DNA of 64,000 nucleotides from Pseudomonas fragi (GTDB taxonomy: Bacteria; Pseudomonadota; Gammaproteobacteria; Pseudomonadales; Pseudomonadaceae): contig NZ_CP104861.1 of NCBI RefSeq assembly GCF_025426255.1, forward strand, positions 620,001 through 684,000, read 5' to 3'. Positions 8,615 to 18,645 of the stretch are shown here, one piece after another. The notes under the pieces were generated by a model. That model worked only from the letters and a program-made list of their open reading frames with translations. It searched no databases and was not told where the DNA came from. The stretch's first letter is position 1; each line of letters starts with the position of its first letter. Both the position numbers and the translations under genes were made by a program.

Positions 8615-9898
8615 TCACTTCAGTGCGGCAAATGCGCGCTCTGCAGCGTCCAAGGTCAGTTGCAGCTCGGTTTCGCCGTGGGCGATCGAGGTGAAACCGG
8701 CTTCAAAGGCACTTGGTGCCAGGTACACGCCACCTTCAAGCATCAGATGGAAGAAGCGCTTGAACAGGTTGGCATCGCTGGCCATCACGTCATCGAAGGT
8801 GACGATGTCATCCGCGCCGCTGAAGTACAGGCCGAACATGCCGCCAGCCTGGGTGGTGACGAATGGAATGCCGGCAGCATCGGCGCGTTGTTGCAAGCCA
8901 TCCAGCAAGCGTGTGGTGTAGTCGCTCAGCTCGGCGTGGAAGCCCGGGCGGCTGATCAGGCGCAAGGTGGTCAAGCCTGCCGCCATTGCCAACGGGTTGC
9001 CGGAGAGCGTGCCTGCCTGGTAGACCGGGCCCAGTGGCGCAATGTGCTGCATGATTTCGCGCTTGCCGCCAAAGCAGCCGACCGGCATGCCACCGCCAAT
9101 GATCTTGCCGAAAGTGCTCAGGTCCGGGGTTACGCCGTAGTGGGCTTGAGCACCGCCGAGGGCAACACGGAAACCGGTCATCACTTCGTCAAAAATCAGC
9201 ACCACGCCGTGCTTGTCGCACAGGCTGCGCAGGCCCTCAAGGAAGCCCGGCGCCGGTGGTACACAGTTCATGTTGCCGGCCACCGGCTCGACGATGATGC
9301 AGGCCACGGTGTCGCCGACTTCGCCCAGCAGTTTTTCAACCGCGTCGATATCGTTGAACGCAGAGGTCAGGGTGTGTTTGGCGAAATCAGCTGGAACCCC
9401 GGCTGAGCTTGGCACGCCTTGAGTCAGCAGGCCGGAACCGGCCTTGACCAGCAGGCTGTCGGAGTGGCCGTGGTAGCAACCTTCAAACTTGAGGATGTTG
9501 TCGCGACCGGTGAAACCACGGGCCAGACGGATAGCGCTCATGGTGGCTTCAGTGCCGGAGCTGACCATGCGCACCATTTCCATCGACGGCACAATGGCGC
9601 ATACCAGGTCGGCCATCTCGGTTTCCATGGCGGTCGGGGCGCCGTACGACAAGCCGTGCTCCAGTTGCGCTCGCACGGCGTCCAGTACCTCTGGATGGCT
9701 GTGACCCAAAATCATCGGGCCCCACGAGCCTACGTAATCCACATAGCGCTTGTTGTCTTCGTCGGTTACGTAGGCGCCTTCGGCATGTTTGAAGAACAGC
9801 GGGGTGCCGCCCACGCTCTTGAAAGCACGCACAGGCGAGTTCACGCCGCCGGGGATGTGTTTCTGGGCATTGGCAAACAGGGTTTCGGAACGAGACAT
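8615..9898 (-). CDS. hemL: Glutamate-1-semialdehyde 2,1-aminomutase
   Basis: PLP enzyme that converts glutamate-1-semialdehyde to 5-aminolevulinate, the first committed tetrapyrrole precursor in the C5 pathway. The ATG at 9898 gives the usual 427 residues ([23 protein letters not shown]). The substrate-binding and PLP regions are present: [36 protein letters not shown] and the Schiff-base lysine in [13 protein letters not shown]. It is the last gene of a thiD-thiE-hemL cluster. A strong hairpin terminator follows immediately. Confidence 0.97.
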   Translation of the reverse strand: MSRSETLFANAQKHIPGGVNSPVRAFKSVGGTPLFFKHAEGAYVTDEDNKRYVDYVGSWGPMILGHSHPEVLDAVRAQLEHGLSYGAPTAMETEMADLVCAIVPSMEMVRMVSSGTEATMSAIRLARGFTGRDNILKFEGCYHGHSDSLLVKAGSGLLTQGVPSSAGVPADFAKHTLTSAFNDIDAVEKLLGEVGDTVACIIVEPVAGNMNCVPPAPGFLEGLRSLCDKHGVVLIFDEVMTGFRVALGGAQAHYGVTPDLSTFGKIIGGGMPVGCFGGKREIMQHIAPLGPVYQAGTLSGNPLAMAAGLTTLRLISRPGFHAELSDYTTRLLDGLQQRADAAGIPFVTTQAGGMFGLYFSGADDIVTFDDVMASDANLFKRFFHLMLEGGVYLAPSAFEAGFTSIAHGETELQLTLDAAERAFAALK

Positions 9899-9929
9899 GC
9901 TGGGCTCTCTCTGAATCAGGATTCGGTAT

Positions 9930-10553
9930 TTAAATAGACAGCAAGGTGTTGAATGCCTTGGCGCGTCGAGTAACTTCCTGGGCACTTTCGGCGCCAAACA
10001 GGCCATGTACCACGGCCAGCAGATCTGCACCGTGGGCAACCAGTGGCGCGGCGTTATCCAGGGTTATGCCGCCAATCACGCAAATTGGCAGGCTGAGACG
10101 GGCCCGTGCCTGGTCCAGCACATCCAGGGTCGCGGTAGGGGCGCCGGGTTTGGTGCTGGAGTTGAAGAACCGGCCAAAGGCGACATAACTGGCGCCTTCC
10201 TTGGCGGCCTGCTCGGCCAGCTCAATCTGGCTGTGGCAGGTCGAACCAATAATGGCATGGCGCCCAAGCAGTGCCCGGGCCGGGGTCAACGGGCCATCGG
10301 TTTGCCCAAGGTGGACGCCAACACCCAGGCGCGCGGCCAGTTCGGCATCGTCGTTGATGATCAAGTGCGCCTTGTAGCGCTCGCACAAACCGCGCAAGGC
10401 TTCGGCTTCGCGCAGGCGGCGGGCGTCATCGCTGCTTTTGTCGCGATATTGCAACAGCGTCAGGCCACCATCGAGGGCCGCCTCAACAAAGGGCAGCAGT
10501 TTGCCCGCGAGCAATTGGCTATCAGTGATTGCGTACAGGCCGCGCAGTGTCAT
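9930..10553 (-). CDS. thiE: Thiamine-phosphate synthase ThiE
   Basis: Couples HMP pyrophosphate with the thiazole phosphate to give thiamine monophosphate. The 207-residue TIM-barrel protein shows [11 protein letters not shown], a VHLGQTDGP segment, [22 protein letters not shown] and the C-terminal phosphate loop [13 protein letters not shown] lies about 8 bases upstream of the ATG at 10553. It is 17 bases downstream of thiD and 31 bases upstream of hemL on the same strand, so the three genes are probably co-transcribed. Confidence 0.95.
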   Translation of the reverse strand: MTLRGLYAITDSQLLAGKLLPFVEAALDGGLTLLQYRDKSSDDARRLREAEALRGLCERYKAHLIINDDAELAARLGVGVHLGQTDGPLTPARALLGRHAIIGSTCHSQIELAEQAAKEGASYVAFGRFFNSSTKPGAPTATLDVLDQARARLSLPICVIGGITLDNAAPLVAHGADLLAVVHGLFGAESAQEVTRRAKAFNTLLSI

Positions 10554-10570
10554 GGGTCATGCCTCATTCG

Positions 10571-11368
10571 TTACGAGCAGAAGTCCAGCGGCAATCGGCG
10601 CGGCACAAATTGGCCTTGCCCTAGTTGCTCGGCATCGCGCAGGGTACGCCACGTGTAATTAAGCGCGGTTTGCACGGCGCTGACCAGTTCTTCACCAATG
10701 GCCAATCGTCCGGCCAAAGCGCTGGCCAGGGTACAGCCCGAGCCGTGGTAGCTGCCAGGCAAGCGATGGCAGGTAAAGGTATGGCGGCTACCGTCGCGGC
10801 TGTACAAGCGGTTATGCACTTCGTGTTCATCGCCGTGACCGCCGGTGATCAGCAGGTGCTGGCAAAAAGGCAGGAGTTTTTCTGCGCACTCATCGGCGCT
10901 GCCATCGGGCAGCTCGGCCAGGATGCGGGCTTCGGGAAGGTTGGGGGTGGCAATGGTTGCCAGCGGCAGCAGGCGTTCGCGCATGGCGTAGCCCACTTCG
11001 TCCTTGCCTAGCCGTCCGCCACCGCCCGCGCGCAACACGGGGTCGCAGACCATTGGCAGGTGCGGGTGGGCCTGAAGCAGTTCGACCACGGTGTCGACCA
11101 TCTCCAGTGAGCCGAGCATGCCCAGCTTGACCGCCGCAACGGTGGAGTCGCTGAGCACGGCATCGGCTTGCGCCAGTACCCACTCACGATCCAGCACGCG
11201 GAAATCGCTGACATTGACAGTGTTCTGCACAGTCAGGGCGGTCACTACCGGGGCGGCGTGACAACCTTGAGCCAGCAGGGCTTCGATATCTGCCTGCAAG
11301 CCGGCACCACCACTGGGGTCATGGCCGGAGAGACAGAGGACAACGGGGCGAGAACTGTAGATATTCAT
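10571..11368 (-). CDS. thiD: Hydroxymethylpyrimidine/phosphomethylpyrimidine kinase ThiD
   Basis: Ribokinase-fold enzyme that phosphorylates HMP and HMP-P to HMP-PP for thiamine synthesis. The ATG at 11368 gives 265 residues (MNIYSSRPVVLCLSGHDPSGG). Conserved features are the N-terminal substrate loop SGHDPSGGAGLQADIEA and the C-terminal anion hole/catalytic Asp region, here variant: GSYHGSGCTLASALAGRLA. Many ThiD proteins have GTGDTF in place of GSGCTL; the GSGCT form is also known in the family. No TPP riboswitch was recognised upstream. It is the first gene of the thiD-thiE-hemL run. Confidence 0.93.
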   Translation of the reverse strand: MNIYSSRPVVLCLSGHDPSGGAGLQADIEALLAQGCHAAPVVTALTVQNTVNVSDFRVLDREWVLAQADAVLSDSTVAAVKLGMLGSLEMVDTVVELLQAHPHLPMVCDPVLRAGGGGRLGKDEVGYAMRERLLPLATIATPNLPEARILAELPDGSADECAEKLLPFCQHLLITGGHGDEHEVHNRLYSRDGSRHTFTCHRLPGSYHGSGCTLASALAGRLAIGEELVSAVQTALNYTWRTLRDAEQLGQGQFVPRRLPLDFCS

Positions 11369-11654
11369 GGTGCGCGAGCTTACCACCAAACGGTTTTTTG
11401 GGGCGCTTGGTCCGTATTGCTCTATATGTTGTTTATAAGTGCTTGATTGCCCCGAAATTGTTATCCGGTCAATCTCGTGTTCTTCGCTGTAACGCCCTAT
11501 CTAGAGCCTTTTAGTTGATATTGTACGTACTGTGTATGTGCCATTAATGGCTATGTTAAAGTGACTGCAAATTAATAACAGGTCATTCGGTCGCCGTGGT
11601 CTCAGAGGGAATATGAGGCTGCACACGTGATCGACTGAACCACGTTGGGGCTGT

Positions 11655-14042
11655 ATGCGCTATTTGCTGATGATGTTGTTGGGCTGGCTACCGATGCTGG
11701 CCAGCGCAGTCGCTTTTGACGAAACCACACAAAGCCTGCCCTTGGGCCGCGTGATGCAGGTGTTCGAAGACGTAGGTGGCAAGGCTACTCTGGCCGATGT
11801 CACGGCCCGCGACGAGCTGTTCAAACCACACACTAAAGACACGCTGAACGAGGGCTATTCGCACTCGGCCTTCTGGGTCAAAGTGGATTTGCGCTACCAG
11901 CCGCAAGACCCGAAAGTGCAACGCACCTGGCTGCTGGAACTGGCCTACCCGCCGCTGGATTCCATCGAGTTGTACCTGGCGGATGCCGCAGGTAGCTATC
12001 GGCTGGCCGAGCACACGGGCGATGCGCTGCCTTTTGACCGTCGCTCGATCAAAGAAAATAACTACCTGTTTGAACTCGACTTCAGTCCCGGACAACGCCA
12101 GACGGTGTATCTGCGATTGGCCAGCCAGGGCTCGGTTCAGGCGCCATTAACGCTGTGGTCTGCTCAGTCATACCTCGAACAGCAGCCCGTGCGGATTTAC
12201 ATCCTGGGCCTGATCTATGGCGTGTTGCTGGGGATGCTGGTTTACAACCTGTTTATTTACCTCAGCGTGCGTGACACCAGTTACCTCTACTACATCTTCT
12301 ATATCGCCTCATTCGGTTTGTATCAGCTGTCGGTCAATGGCGCGGCGGTGCAGTACTTCTGGCCGAACAACCCGTGGTGGGCCAATGCGTCCACGCCATT
12401 TTTAATTGGTGCATCGGCGTTCTTCGGCTGCCAGTTCGCCCGTACCTTTTTGCACACCGCTTCCCACAGTCGCTGGCTTGACCGTGCCCTGATACTGCTG
12501 ATGGTAGTGGGCGCGCTGGTCATGGTGCTTGCACTGACCACCAGCTATGCCGTGTCGTTGCGTCTGGCCACAGGCCTGGCGCTGGCGTTTATCGTTACCA
12601 TTTTCACTGCCGGGGTGGTGGCCTGGGTTCGGGGCCTGCGCGTTGCGCGCTATTTCGTGATTGCCTGGTCGGCGTTTTTGCTCGGTGGTCTGGTCAATAC
12701 GCTGATGGTGCTGGGCTACCTGCCAAACGTGTTCCTGACCATGTATGCCAGCCAGATCGGCTCGGCGATTGAAGTGGGACTGCTGTCGCTGGCGCTTGCC
12801 GACCGTATCAATGCCATGCGCGACCTGCAGGCGCGCACGCTGCAAGAGTCCGGGCAAAAGCTGGCGGCCATGAACCAGCAACTGGCTCGGACCAACCAGC
12901 TTAAAGACGAATTTCTGGCGACCGTTACCCATGAGCTGCGCACCCCGATGAACGGTGTGATTGGCTCCCTGGAGTTGATCAAAACCCTGGACATGGGGCC
13001 AGAGCTTGAGCAGTACACCCAGACTGCTGAAGGCTCTGCGCGAGAAATGATGCACATGGTCAATGGCATTCTGGCCCTGACAGAACTGCAAGCGGGTCGC
13101 CTGACTGCGCGTCCTCGCCCGTTTAGTCTGAATGAGCTGCTGCAGGGCCTGGACGATCAGTTCGGGCCAGCTGCACGTGGCAAAGGGCTGGAATTCTCGT
13201 ATGAAATAACGCGCAACTTGCCAGATAAATTGGTAGGCGATGCCGAGAAAATTCGTCAGTGCCTTGAGTGCTTGCTGGATAACGCCGTCAAGTTCACCTG
13301 TGAAGGGGGCGTGATTTTGCGTGTCACCGGCAAGCTCGCAGAATCGGGACGTTGGGCGCTGGCCTTCAATGTAATCGACAGCGGCATCGGTTTTGTTCAC
13401 CAGGAGGAAGCCGAGCTGTATCAGCACTTCTTTCAGGTCGATGGCTCCATGACCCGCGAGTACGGTGGCTTGGGCATCGGTCTGGCGATTTGCCGACGCC
13501 TGGTGGAGCTGCTTGGCGGGCGCTTGACCCATCATTCGCAGCCGGGGCAGGGCTCCCAGTTCCAGCTGTTGCTGGAGCTTGATTCAGTGACTCAAACCCC
13601 GATGCCCCTGCCGGAGTTGGTTACCGCTTCGGTGCTCAGCCGAGCGCCGGGTGAGTATGTCGTTCTGCTGGTCGAGGATCCCGATAATCCTGTAATGGTG
13701 CGCGGCATGTTGCTCAAGTTGGGTTACCGCGTGCTCAGTGTTGACTCTGGGCAGGCGGCGATCGAAACCCTGCGCCGCGAGCGGGTGGATGCGGTGTTGT
13801 TGGCGTGCCCGCTGGCTCAGGTATCGGGCACCTCGATGGGCAATCAGTTGCTGACTCTGGCTGCGTGCGCGCAGTTGCCGGTGCTGGCGCTGTTCGACTC
13901 TGAAGCCCAGGCTCGCCAAGCCCGTGAGCAAGTTGATGGCATCACCGATTACTTGCTCAAACCGCTGCGTTTTGAAGAGCTGCAACACACCTTGTCACAG
14001 CGACTGTTGCTGCAGGAAAGTGACAAAGGCGCCGAATTTTAG
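11655..14042 (+). CDS. ladS: Hybrid sensor histidine kinase LadS
   Basis: Inner-membrane sensor kinase that feeds the GacS/GacA-Rsm pathway controlling biofilm and virulence genes. The 795 residues hold a signal sequence, a periplasmic 7TMR-DISM extracellular domain (about 30-170), seven membrane segments (about 185-390), HisKA with His426 in VTHELRTPMNGV, a HATPase domain (N-box LLDNAVKF; G-boxes DSGIGF and GGLGIGLAI) and a C-terminal receiver-like domain (about 675-790). In P. aeruginosa, LadS has the same length and, from memory, the same thiD-side location. In this copy, residue 717 at the canonical phospho-acceptor position appears to be Ala (DAVLLACPL), which may make the receiver non-phosphorylatable. 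Confidence 0.88.
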   Translation: MRYLLMMLLGWLPMLASAVAFDETTQSLPLGRVMQVFEDVGGKATLADVTARDELFKPHTKDTLNEGYSHSAFWVKVDLRYQPQDPKVQRTWLLELAYPPLDSIELYLADAAGSYRLAEHTGDALPFDRRSIKENNYLFELDFSPGQRQTVYLRLASQGSVQAPLTLWSAQSYLEQQPVRIYILGLIYGVLLGMLVYNLFIYLSVRDTSYLYYIFYIASFGLYQLSVNGAAVQYFWPNNPWWANASTPFLIGASAFFGCQFARTFLHTASHSRWLDRALILLMVVGALVMVLALTTSYAVSLRLATGLALAFIVTIFTAGVVAWVRGLRVARYFVIAWSAFLLGGLVNTLMVLGYLPNVFLTMYASQIGSAIEVGLLSLALADRINAMRDLQARTLQESGQKLAAMNQQLARTNQLKDEFLATVTHELRTPMNGVIGSLELIKTLDMGPELEQYTQTAEGSAREMMHMVNGILALTELQAGRLTARPRPFSLNELLQGLDDQFGPAARGKGLEFSYEITRNLPDKLVGDAEKIRQCLECLLDNAVKFTCEGGVILRVTGKLAESGRWALAFNVIDSGIGFVHQEEAELYQHFFQVDGSMTREYGGLGIGLAICRRLVELLGGRLTHHSQPGQGSQFQLLLELDSVTQTPMPLPELVTASVLSRAPGEYVVLLVEDPDNPVMVRGMLLKLGYRVLSVDSGQAAIETLRRERVDAVLLACPLAQVSGTSMGNQLLTLAACAQLPVLALFDSEAQARQAREQVDGITDYLLKPLRFEELQHTLSQRLLLQESDKGAEF

Positions 14043-14116
14043 GCGGTTATGCCACTTGTTTAGACGTAGATGCGTGCTTCACTGGCTTATTGGCATGATC
14101 CACTGGAGCCCGCGCA

Positions 14117-15766
14117 ATGAACCTGCATCAATACGCTGAAACCCACCAGGTGACCAATCAGCCGCCGTCGCTGGACGGCGCGAACCTGTTCCGCATCGAC
14201 TTGCCGTTGCAGTACTGGAGCCAGCATTTTGGAGCCGGTTGGGCGCAGCCGCGGATTGATCACTACGGGGCACTGGCGGGCGGCCCGTTGATGGCTGCGG
14301 GTTTTTTGGCCAATGAAAACAAACCGCAGTTTGTCAGTCATGACCGTTACGGTCATCGGATCGATCTGGTGGAGTTTCACCCGGCTTATCACGAGCTGAT
14401 GCGCACCGCGATTGAACACGGCTTGCCGTCCTTGCCCTGGACCGACCCGCAACCCGGCGCCCATGTTGCTCGTGCGGCAATGACCTATCTGCACAGCCAG
14501 GCCGAAGCGGGCAGCGGTTGCCCCTTGACCATGACCTTCGCCAGTGTTCCCGCCTTGCGCCTGCAACCGGAAATTGCCGAGGTATGGCTGCCCAAGGTTC
14601 TTGCCACCCAATACGACCCGCGTAATGTCGACATCAGCCAAAAAGCCGGAGTCACCCTCGGCATGGCCATGACCGAAAAACAGGGCGGCACCGACGTGCG
14701 GGCCAATACCACGCGGGCCTACCCGGTGGGGGCAAAGGGACCGGGGCAAGCTTATGAACTGCTGGGGCACAAATGGTTTTGCTCGGCACCGATGAGCGAT
14801 GGCTTTTTGACCTTGGCGCAAACCGACAAGGGCCTGAGCTGTTTTTTGCTGCCGCGCCATCGCCCGGACGGTAGCCGCAACGAGCTCTATATCCAGCGCC
14901 TGAAAAACAAACTGGGCAACAGTTCCAACGCTTCCAGTGAGGTCGAGTTTCGTGGGGCGCTGGCCTGGATGATTGGTGAAGAAGGGCGCGGCATACCGAC
15001 GATTATTGAAATGGTTGCCATGACCCGCTTCGATTGCATGGTCGGCTCCAGCGCTTTGATGCGTCAGGCATTGACCCAAGCCAGCCATCACTGTGCTCAT
15101 CGTCTTGTAGGTGGGCGGGTGTTGGCAGACCAGCCGTTGATGCAAAACGTATTGGCCGACCTCGCTTTGGAAAGTGAGGCCGCACTGGCCCTGAGCCTGC
15201 GTATGGGCCGCGCGCTGGACCATTTGGATGACCCGCAAGAAGTCCGGTTTTCAAGGCTGGTGACGGCAGTGGGCAAGTACTGGATCTGCAAGCGGGCCCC
15301 GGCAATGATCAACGAAGCGGCCGAATGCATGGGCGGTGCCGGGTATGTGGAAGACAGCATCCTGCCGCGCCTGTATCGCGAGGCCCCCGTGAACTCGACG
15401 TGGGAGGGTTCGGGCAATGTGCAGTGCCTGGACGTGCTGCGCGCCTTGTCCAAGGAACCGGGCGTACTCGATGCCTTGTTTGCCGAATTGGGCGACGGGC
15501 ATGGCGACAGGCATTTGGCGCAGCACATTGCGCAGCTTCACGCTGCGTTTAAAGACACGGATGACATTCAATACCGTGCGCGGCAACTGACTGAACACAT
15601 CGCCTTGGGCCTACAGGCAAAGCTGCTGCTGGAGGCAGGTAATAGCGATGTGAGCGACGCCTTTATCGCCAGTCGCCTGCAAGGCAGCGGCCGGGTCTAT
15701 GGCACCTTGCCACGGGGGGTGAATGTGGCGGTGATCGTTGCTCGCTCAACCCCTCAGGTTATTTGA
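14117..15766 (+). CDS. aidB: AidB-like acyl-CoA dehydrogenase
   Basis: A 549-residue FAD protein of the acyl-CoA dehydrogenase superfamily that resembles E. coli AidB, an adaptive-response protein with isovaleryl-CoA dehydrogenase activity and DNA-binding ability. The AidB-type N-terminus is present (VTNQPPSLDGANLFR, then DLVEFHPAYHELM), followed by the FAD/substrate regions MAMTEKQGGTDVRANTT, HKWFCSAPMSDGF and the C-terminal ECMGGAGYVEDS with YREAPVNSTWEGSGNV. No membrane or signal sequences are seen. It stands alone after ladS, and no Ada-type operator was recognised. Assignment to AidB rather than a generic dehydrogenase rests on the N-terminal extension and length. Confidence 0.85.
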   Translation: MNLHQYAETHQVTNQPPSLDGANLFRIDLPLQYWSQHFGAGWAQPRIDHYGALAGGPLMAAGFLANENKPQFVSHDRYGHRIDLVEFHPAYHELMRTAIEHGLPSLPWTDPQPGAHVARAAMTYLHSQAEAGSGCPLTMTFASVPALRLQPEIAEVWLPKVLATQYDPRNVDISQKAGVTLGMAMTEKQGGTDVRANTTRAYPVGAKGPGQAYELLGHKWFCSAPMSDGFLTLAQTDKGLSCFLLPRHRPDGSRNELYIQRLKNKLGNSSNASSEVEFRGALAWMIGEEGRGIPTIIEMVAMTRFDCMVGSSALMRQALTQASHHCAHRLVGGRVLADQPLMQNVLADLALESEAALALSLRMGRALDHLDDPQEVRFSRLVTAVGKYWICKRAPAMINEAAECMGGAGYVEDSILPRLYREAPVNSTWEGSGNVQCLDVLRALSKEPGVLDALFAELGDGHGDRHLAQHIAQLHAAFKDTDDIQYRARQLTEHIALGLQAKLLLEAGNSDVSDAFIASRLQGSGRVYGTLPRGVNVAVIVARSTPQVI

Positions 15767-15783
15767 AATAACTGCAGAGTTTC

Positions 15784-15927
15784 GTAGCAGCTGCCGAGGA
15801 ACGACGGCTGCGTTCGACGACGCAGTCGTCGCAAATCAAGCGCCTCGGTGTATCAGAATTATTGAGTGTTCAGGTTTTACGACGGCTTCGCCGCCGGACG
15901 CAGTCGTCGTTCCTCGGCAGCTGCTAC
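15784..15927. repeat. REP/BIME-like palindromic element
   Basis: Outer arms GTAGCAGCTGCCGAGGAACG and its complement at the right end enclose second-order arms around GACGACGCAGTCGTCG and CGACGGCTTCGCCGCC. The whole unit of about 144 bases is one of six long copies in this window, always between genes. It lies between aidB and amn. Confidence 0.85.
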
Positions 15928-16015
15928 GCAGTTTCTAGTTGTTGTAGCCGCTGTGCTTTGCTTTGCGATGCAGGCAAGATAAAGGCCTGCCCGTTCAGAA
16001 GACAGGATGCTTACC

Positions 16016-17479
16016 GTGACTGAAGCTTTTATTGTCGTTTCCACCGCTGAAGAGGCCGTCGACCGCCTTGCTGCCTTGCACGAGCGTGCAACTACGGCCT
16101 TGAGTCAGGCGCTCAAGCGTTATCTCAAGGATCGAGCTGAACCCTCTGCACAGGAACGCGCACTGTTTCGCTACCCGGAACTGCGTTTGACCTACCGTAG
16201 TCATGGCGACGTGCCGACTATCACTCGCGCTTATGCCAAGGTCCAACTGCCGGGAACCTACAGCGTCACCGTCACTCATCCCGCCTCCTTCCGTAACTAT
16301 TTGTTGGAGCAGTTGGTGCCGTTGATGCGCGACTTCACCGTTGAGGTGGAGGTCGGTGTCAGCCAGCAAAATATCCCGTACCCCTATGTGGTTGAACAAG
16401 GCGATGAACTTGCCGGCTCCGGTGTGACCGCTGCGGCCTTGGCGCGTGTGTTCCCGAGTACCGACTTGTCCGCCGCCACCGACGGCATTGCCGATGGCCT
16501 GTACGACTGGGAAAACACCGATCCGTTGCCGCTGGCGCTGTTCGACGCGGCACGGGTCGACTTTTCGCTGCGCCGTCTGGTGCACTACACCGGCAGTGAC
16601 TGGCGCCATGTGCAGCCGTGGATTCTGCTGACCAACTACCACCGCTATGTTGACCAGTTCATCCTCCATGGCCTTGAGCAACTGCGTGATGACCCGCGCT
16701 TTGTGCGCATGGTGATGCCGGGTAACGTGATCATCGAAAAGTCGATGGACTACGGCGAGGCCCAGGCCATTGCGGCCGGTGTGGTGTGGCACCGCTACCA
16801 GATGCCGGCGTATCACTTGCAGGCCAACGATGGTCATGGCGTGACTCTGGTGAACATCGGTGTCGGCCCGTCCAACGCGAAAAACATCACCGATCACCTG
16901 GCCGTGCTGCGTCCGCATTGCTGGCTGATGATTGGTCACTGCGGCGGCCTGCGCCAGTCGCAAACCATCGGCGATTACGTGTTGGCCCACGCATACATGC
17001 GTCGTGACGGGATTCTCGACCGGGTTGTACCGCCGAATATTCCGATCCCGGCCTTGGCTGAAGTGCAACTGGCGTTGCAGGAAGCTGCCGCACAGGTCAC
17101 TGGCGAACGTGGCGATGAGCTGAAAAAGCGCCTGCGCACCGGCACCGTACTGACCTATGACGATCGTAACTGGGAGCTGCGCTGGGCTCAGGAACGTCCG
17201 CTGATCAATCTGTCCCGTGCCGTAGCCGTGGATATGGAAAGCGGCACCATTGCCGCTCAGGGTTATCGGTTGCGTGTGCCGTATGGCACGTTGCTGTGCG
17301 TATCGGACAAACCGCTGCACAGCGAAATCAAACTGCCGGGTTCGGCCAATGCCTTCTATGAGCGGGCCGTGAGCCAGCACTTGAAAATCGGTATTGCCGC
17401 CGTGGATTTGATGCGCAGTCAGCTCAACTCTCTGCACTCGCGCAAATTGCGCAGCTTCGACGAACCACCGTTCCGTTGA
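16016..17479 (+). CDS. amn: AMP nucleosidase
   Basis: Hydrolyses AMP to adenine and ribose-5-phosphate in purine salvage. The preferred start is the GTG at 16016 (protein begins MTEAFIVVS), because AGGA lies 8 bases upstream and the family begins this way. An in-frame ATG at 16007 would add three residues. The protein has an N-terminal AMP nucleosidase domain and a C-terminal nucleoside-phosphorylase-like domain with NIGVGPSNAKNITDHLAVLR, MIGHCGGLR, VAVDMESGTIAAQGYR and CVSDKPLHSEIKLPG. About 487 residues is normal. It is a single gene with a hairpin after its stop. Confidence 0.95.
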   Translation: MTEAFIVVSTAEEAVDRLAALHERATTALSQALKRYLKDRAEPSAQERALFRYPELRLTYRSHGDVPTITRAYAKVQLPGTYSVTVTHPASFRNYLLEQLVPLMRDFTVEVEVGVSQQNIPYPYVVEQGDELAGSGVTAAALARVFPSTDLSAATDGIADGLYDWENTDPLPLALFDAARVDFSLRRLVHYTGSDWRHVQPWILLTNYHRYVDQFILHGLEQLRDDPRFVRMVMPGNVIIEKSMDYGEAQAIAAGVVWHRYQMPAYHLQANDGHGVTLVNIGVGPSNAKNITDHLAVLRPHCWLMIGHCGGLRQSQTIGDYVLAHAYMRRDGILDRVVPPNIPIPALAEVQLALQEAAAQVTGERGDELKKRLRTGTVLTYDDRNWELRWAQERPLINLSRAVAVDMESGTIAAQGYRLRVPYGTLLCVSDKPLHSEIKLPGSANAFYERAVSQHLKIGIAAVDLMRSQLNSLHSRKLRSFDEPPFR

Positions 17480-17492
17480 TAGACATGGTCAT

Positions 17493-17545
17493 TTAGCGAT
17501 CAGGGCACTAGCATTACAGGCCCTGATCGTTAGATGTCCTTTTTG
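17493..17545 (+). terminator. Possible terminator after amn
   Basis: CGATCAGGGC (17497-17506) and GCCCTGATCG (17520-17529) form a 10-bp stem that can extend by wobble and A-T pairs, with a 13-base loop. A run of five T residues follows, but only after about 7 extra bases, so it is not a textbook terminator. It lies between amn and rluE. Confidence 0.5.
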
Positions 17546-17547
17546 CC

Positions 17548-18189
17548 ATGTCCCGTCCTGTTCGTCCCGCCCCACGCCGTCCGGCATCGAAAAGTCCGAC
17601 ACCTCAAGCTGCCAGTCGCCGTGTGGCCAAGGCGCCACCGTCTGATCCCAAGCTGTATCTATTCAATAAGCCCTTTGATGTACTGACCCAGTTCAGCGAC
17701 GAAGGTGGGCGGGCGACGCTCAAGGACTTTATCCCGATTCCGGGAATTTACCCGGCCGGGCGTCTGGACAGGGACAGTGAAGGCTTGCTGCTGCTGACCA
17801 ACGATGGCCAGTTGCAAGCGCGGATTGCCGATCCCAAGCACAAGCTGCCCAAGACCTACTGGGTACAAGTGGAAGGCGAGCCCACGCCAGAACAGCTGCA
17901 GCAGTTGCGCGACGGTGTAGAGCTCAATGATGGCAAGACCCTGCCCGCACAAGCCCGTGCTCTTGAAGAACCGCAGCTCTGGCCGCGCAATCCGCCCGTG
18001 CGCTTTCGCAAAAGCATTCCGACGTCGTGGCTGGAACTGGTGATTCGCGAAGGGCGTAATCGTCAGGTGCGGCGCATGACCGCAGCTGTAGGGCTGCCGA
18101 CCCTGCGTCTGGTGCGAGTACGCATTGGTGACTGGTCGATTGAAGGGCTTGAGCAGGGGCAATACAAGGAAGTGCCTGCGCGGCTATAG
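17548..18189 (+). CDS. rluE: 23S rRNA pseudouridine synthase RluE-type
   Basis: RsuA-family pseudouridine synthase that, in E. coli, modifies U2457 of 23S rRNA. The 213 residues start with a basic, Pro/Arg-rich tail ([15 protein letters not shown]) and lack the S4 domain of RsuA/RluB, as expected for RluE. The catalytic motif is [17 protein letters not shown] with its Asp, followed by KTYWVQVEG and the C-terminal [22 protein letters not shown]. The stop codon overlaps the convergent DUF2788 gene by 6 bases. Confidence 0.92.
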   Translation: MSRPVRPAPRRPASKSPTPQAASRRVAKAPPSDPKLYLFNKPFDVLTQFSDEGGRATLKDFIPIPGIYPAGRLDRDSEGLLLLTNDGQLQARIADPKHKLPKTYWVQVEGEPTPEQLQQLRDGVELNDGKTLPAQARALEEPQLWPRNPPVRFRKSIPTSWLELVIREGRNRQVRRMTAAVGLPTLRLVRVRIGDWSIEGLEQGQYKEVPARL

Positions 18190-18393
18190 CGCGCCGGACT
18201 CGATCAGTGCGATGACCACGCTTTTGATGATGAACGCAGCTACGCCCAGGCCCAGTACGAAAAACAGAATAAATGAGCCGAAGCGCCCGGCTTTGGACTT
18301 TTTCGCCAGATCCCAGACGATAAAGGCCATGAAAATGATCAGCACGCTGACCAGAATCGTCATCATCCATTCTTCAAGTACGGCAGGATCCAT
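18184..18393 (-). CDS. DUF2788 small membrane protein
   Basis: A 69-residue protein with two hydrophobic helices (about 8-28 and 40-65) joined by a short basic loop [11 protein letters not shown]. It matches the DUF2788 family, whose function is unknown, and probably sits in the inner membrane. The Shine-Dalgarno GGAG is 7 bases upstream of the ATG at 18393. Its 3' end overlaps the convergent rluE gene by 6 bases. Confidence 0.8.
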   Translation of the reverse strand: MDPAVLEEWMMTILVSVLIIFMAFIVWDLAKKSKAGRFGSFILFFVLGLGVAAFIIKSVVIALIESGAL

Positions 18394-18493
18394 CAGTGTT
18401 CTCCAGCGTCATCGGGGGTAAAGGCCGGGGGAGTATACGCCAGTGAGTGCGGGCGGATATTGATCTGGAGGGTGATAGGGGTTCGCATAACTT

Positions 18494-18638
18494 GTAGCAG
18501 CTGCCGAGGAACGAAGGCTGCGTTCGATGGCGAAGCAGTCGTAAAATCAGCACACGCGATTTTTCAGTTATACCGCGCACTCTGATCTTACGATGGCTTC
18601 GCCATCGAATGCAGCCTCGTTCCTTCGGCAGCTGCTAC
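18494..18638. repeat. REP/BIME-like palindromic element
   Basis: About 145 bases with arms GTAGCAGCTGCCGAGGAACG and CGTTCCTTCGGCAGCTGCTAC at the ends (one-base length difference) and inner arms GATGGCGAAGC and GCTTCGCCATC. It fills the gap between the DUF2788 gene and the Lrp-type regulator gene. Confidence 0.85.
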
Positions 18639-18645
18639 CGGTTTG

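Noticed and set aside
11369..11654. TPP riboswitch upstream of thiD.
   Set aside because: The conserved riboswitch core could not be found on either strand in the gap.
12402..17437. Long open frames on the minus strand opposite ladS, aidB and amn (up to 480 codons).
   Set aside because: They lie exactly antisense to well-recognised genes, have no Shine-Dalgarno sequence and show Gln/Arg/His-rich composition typical of shadow frames in GC-rich DNA.
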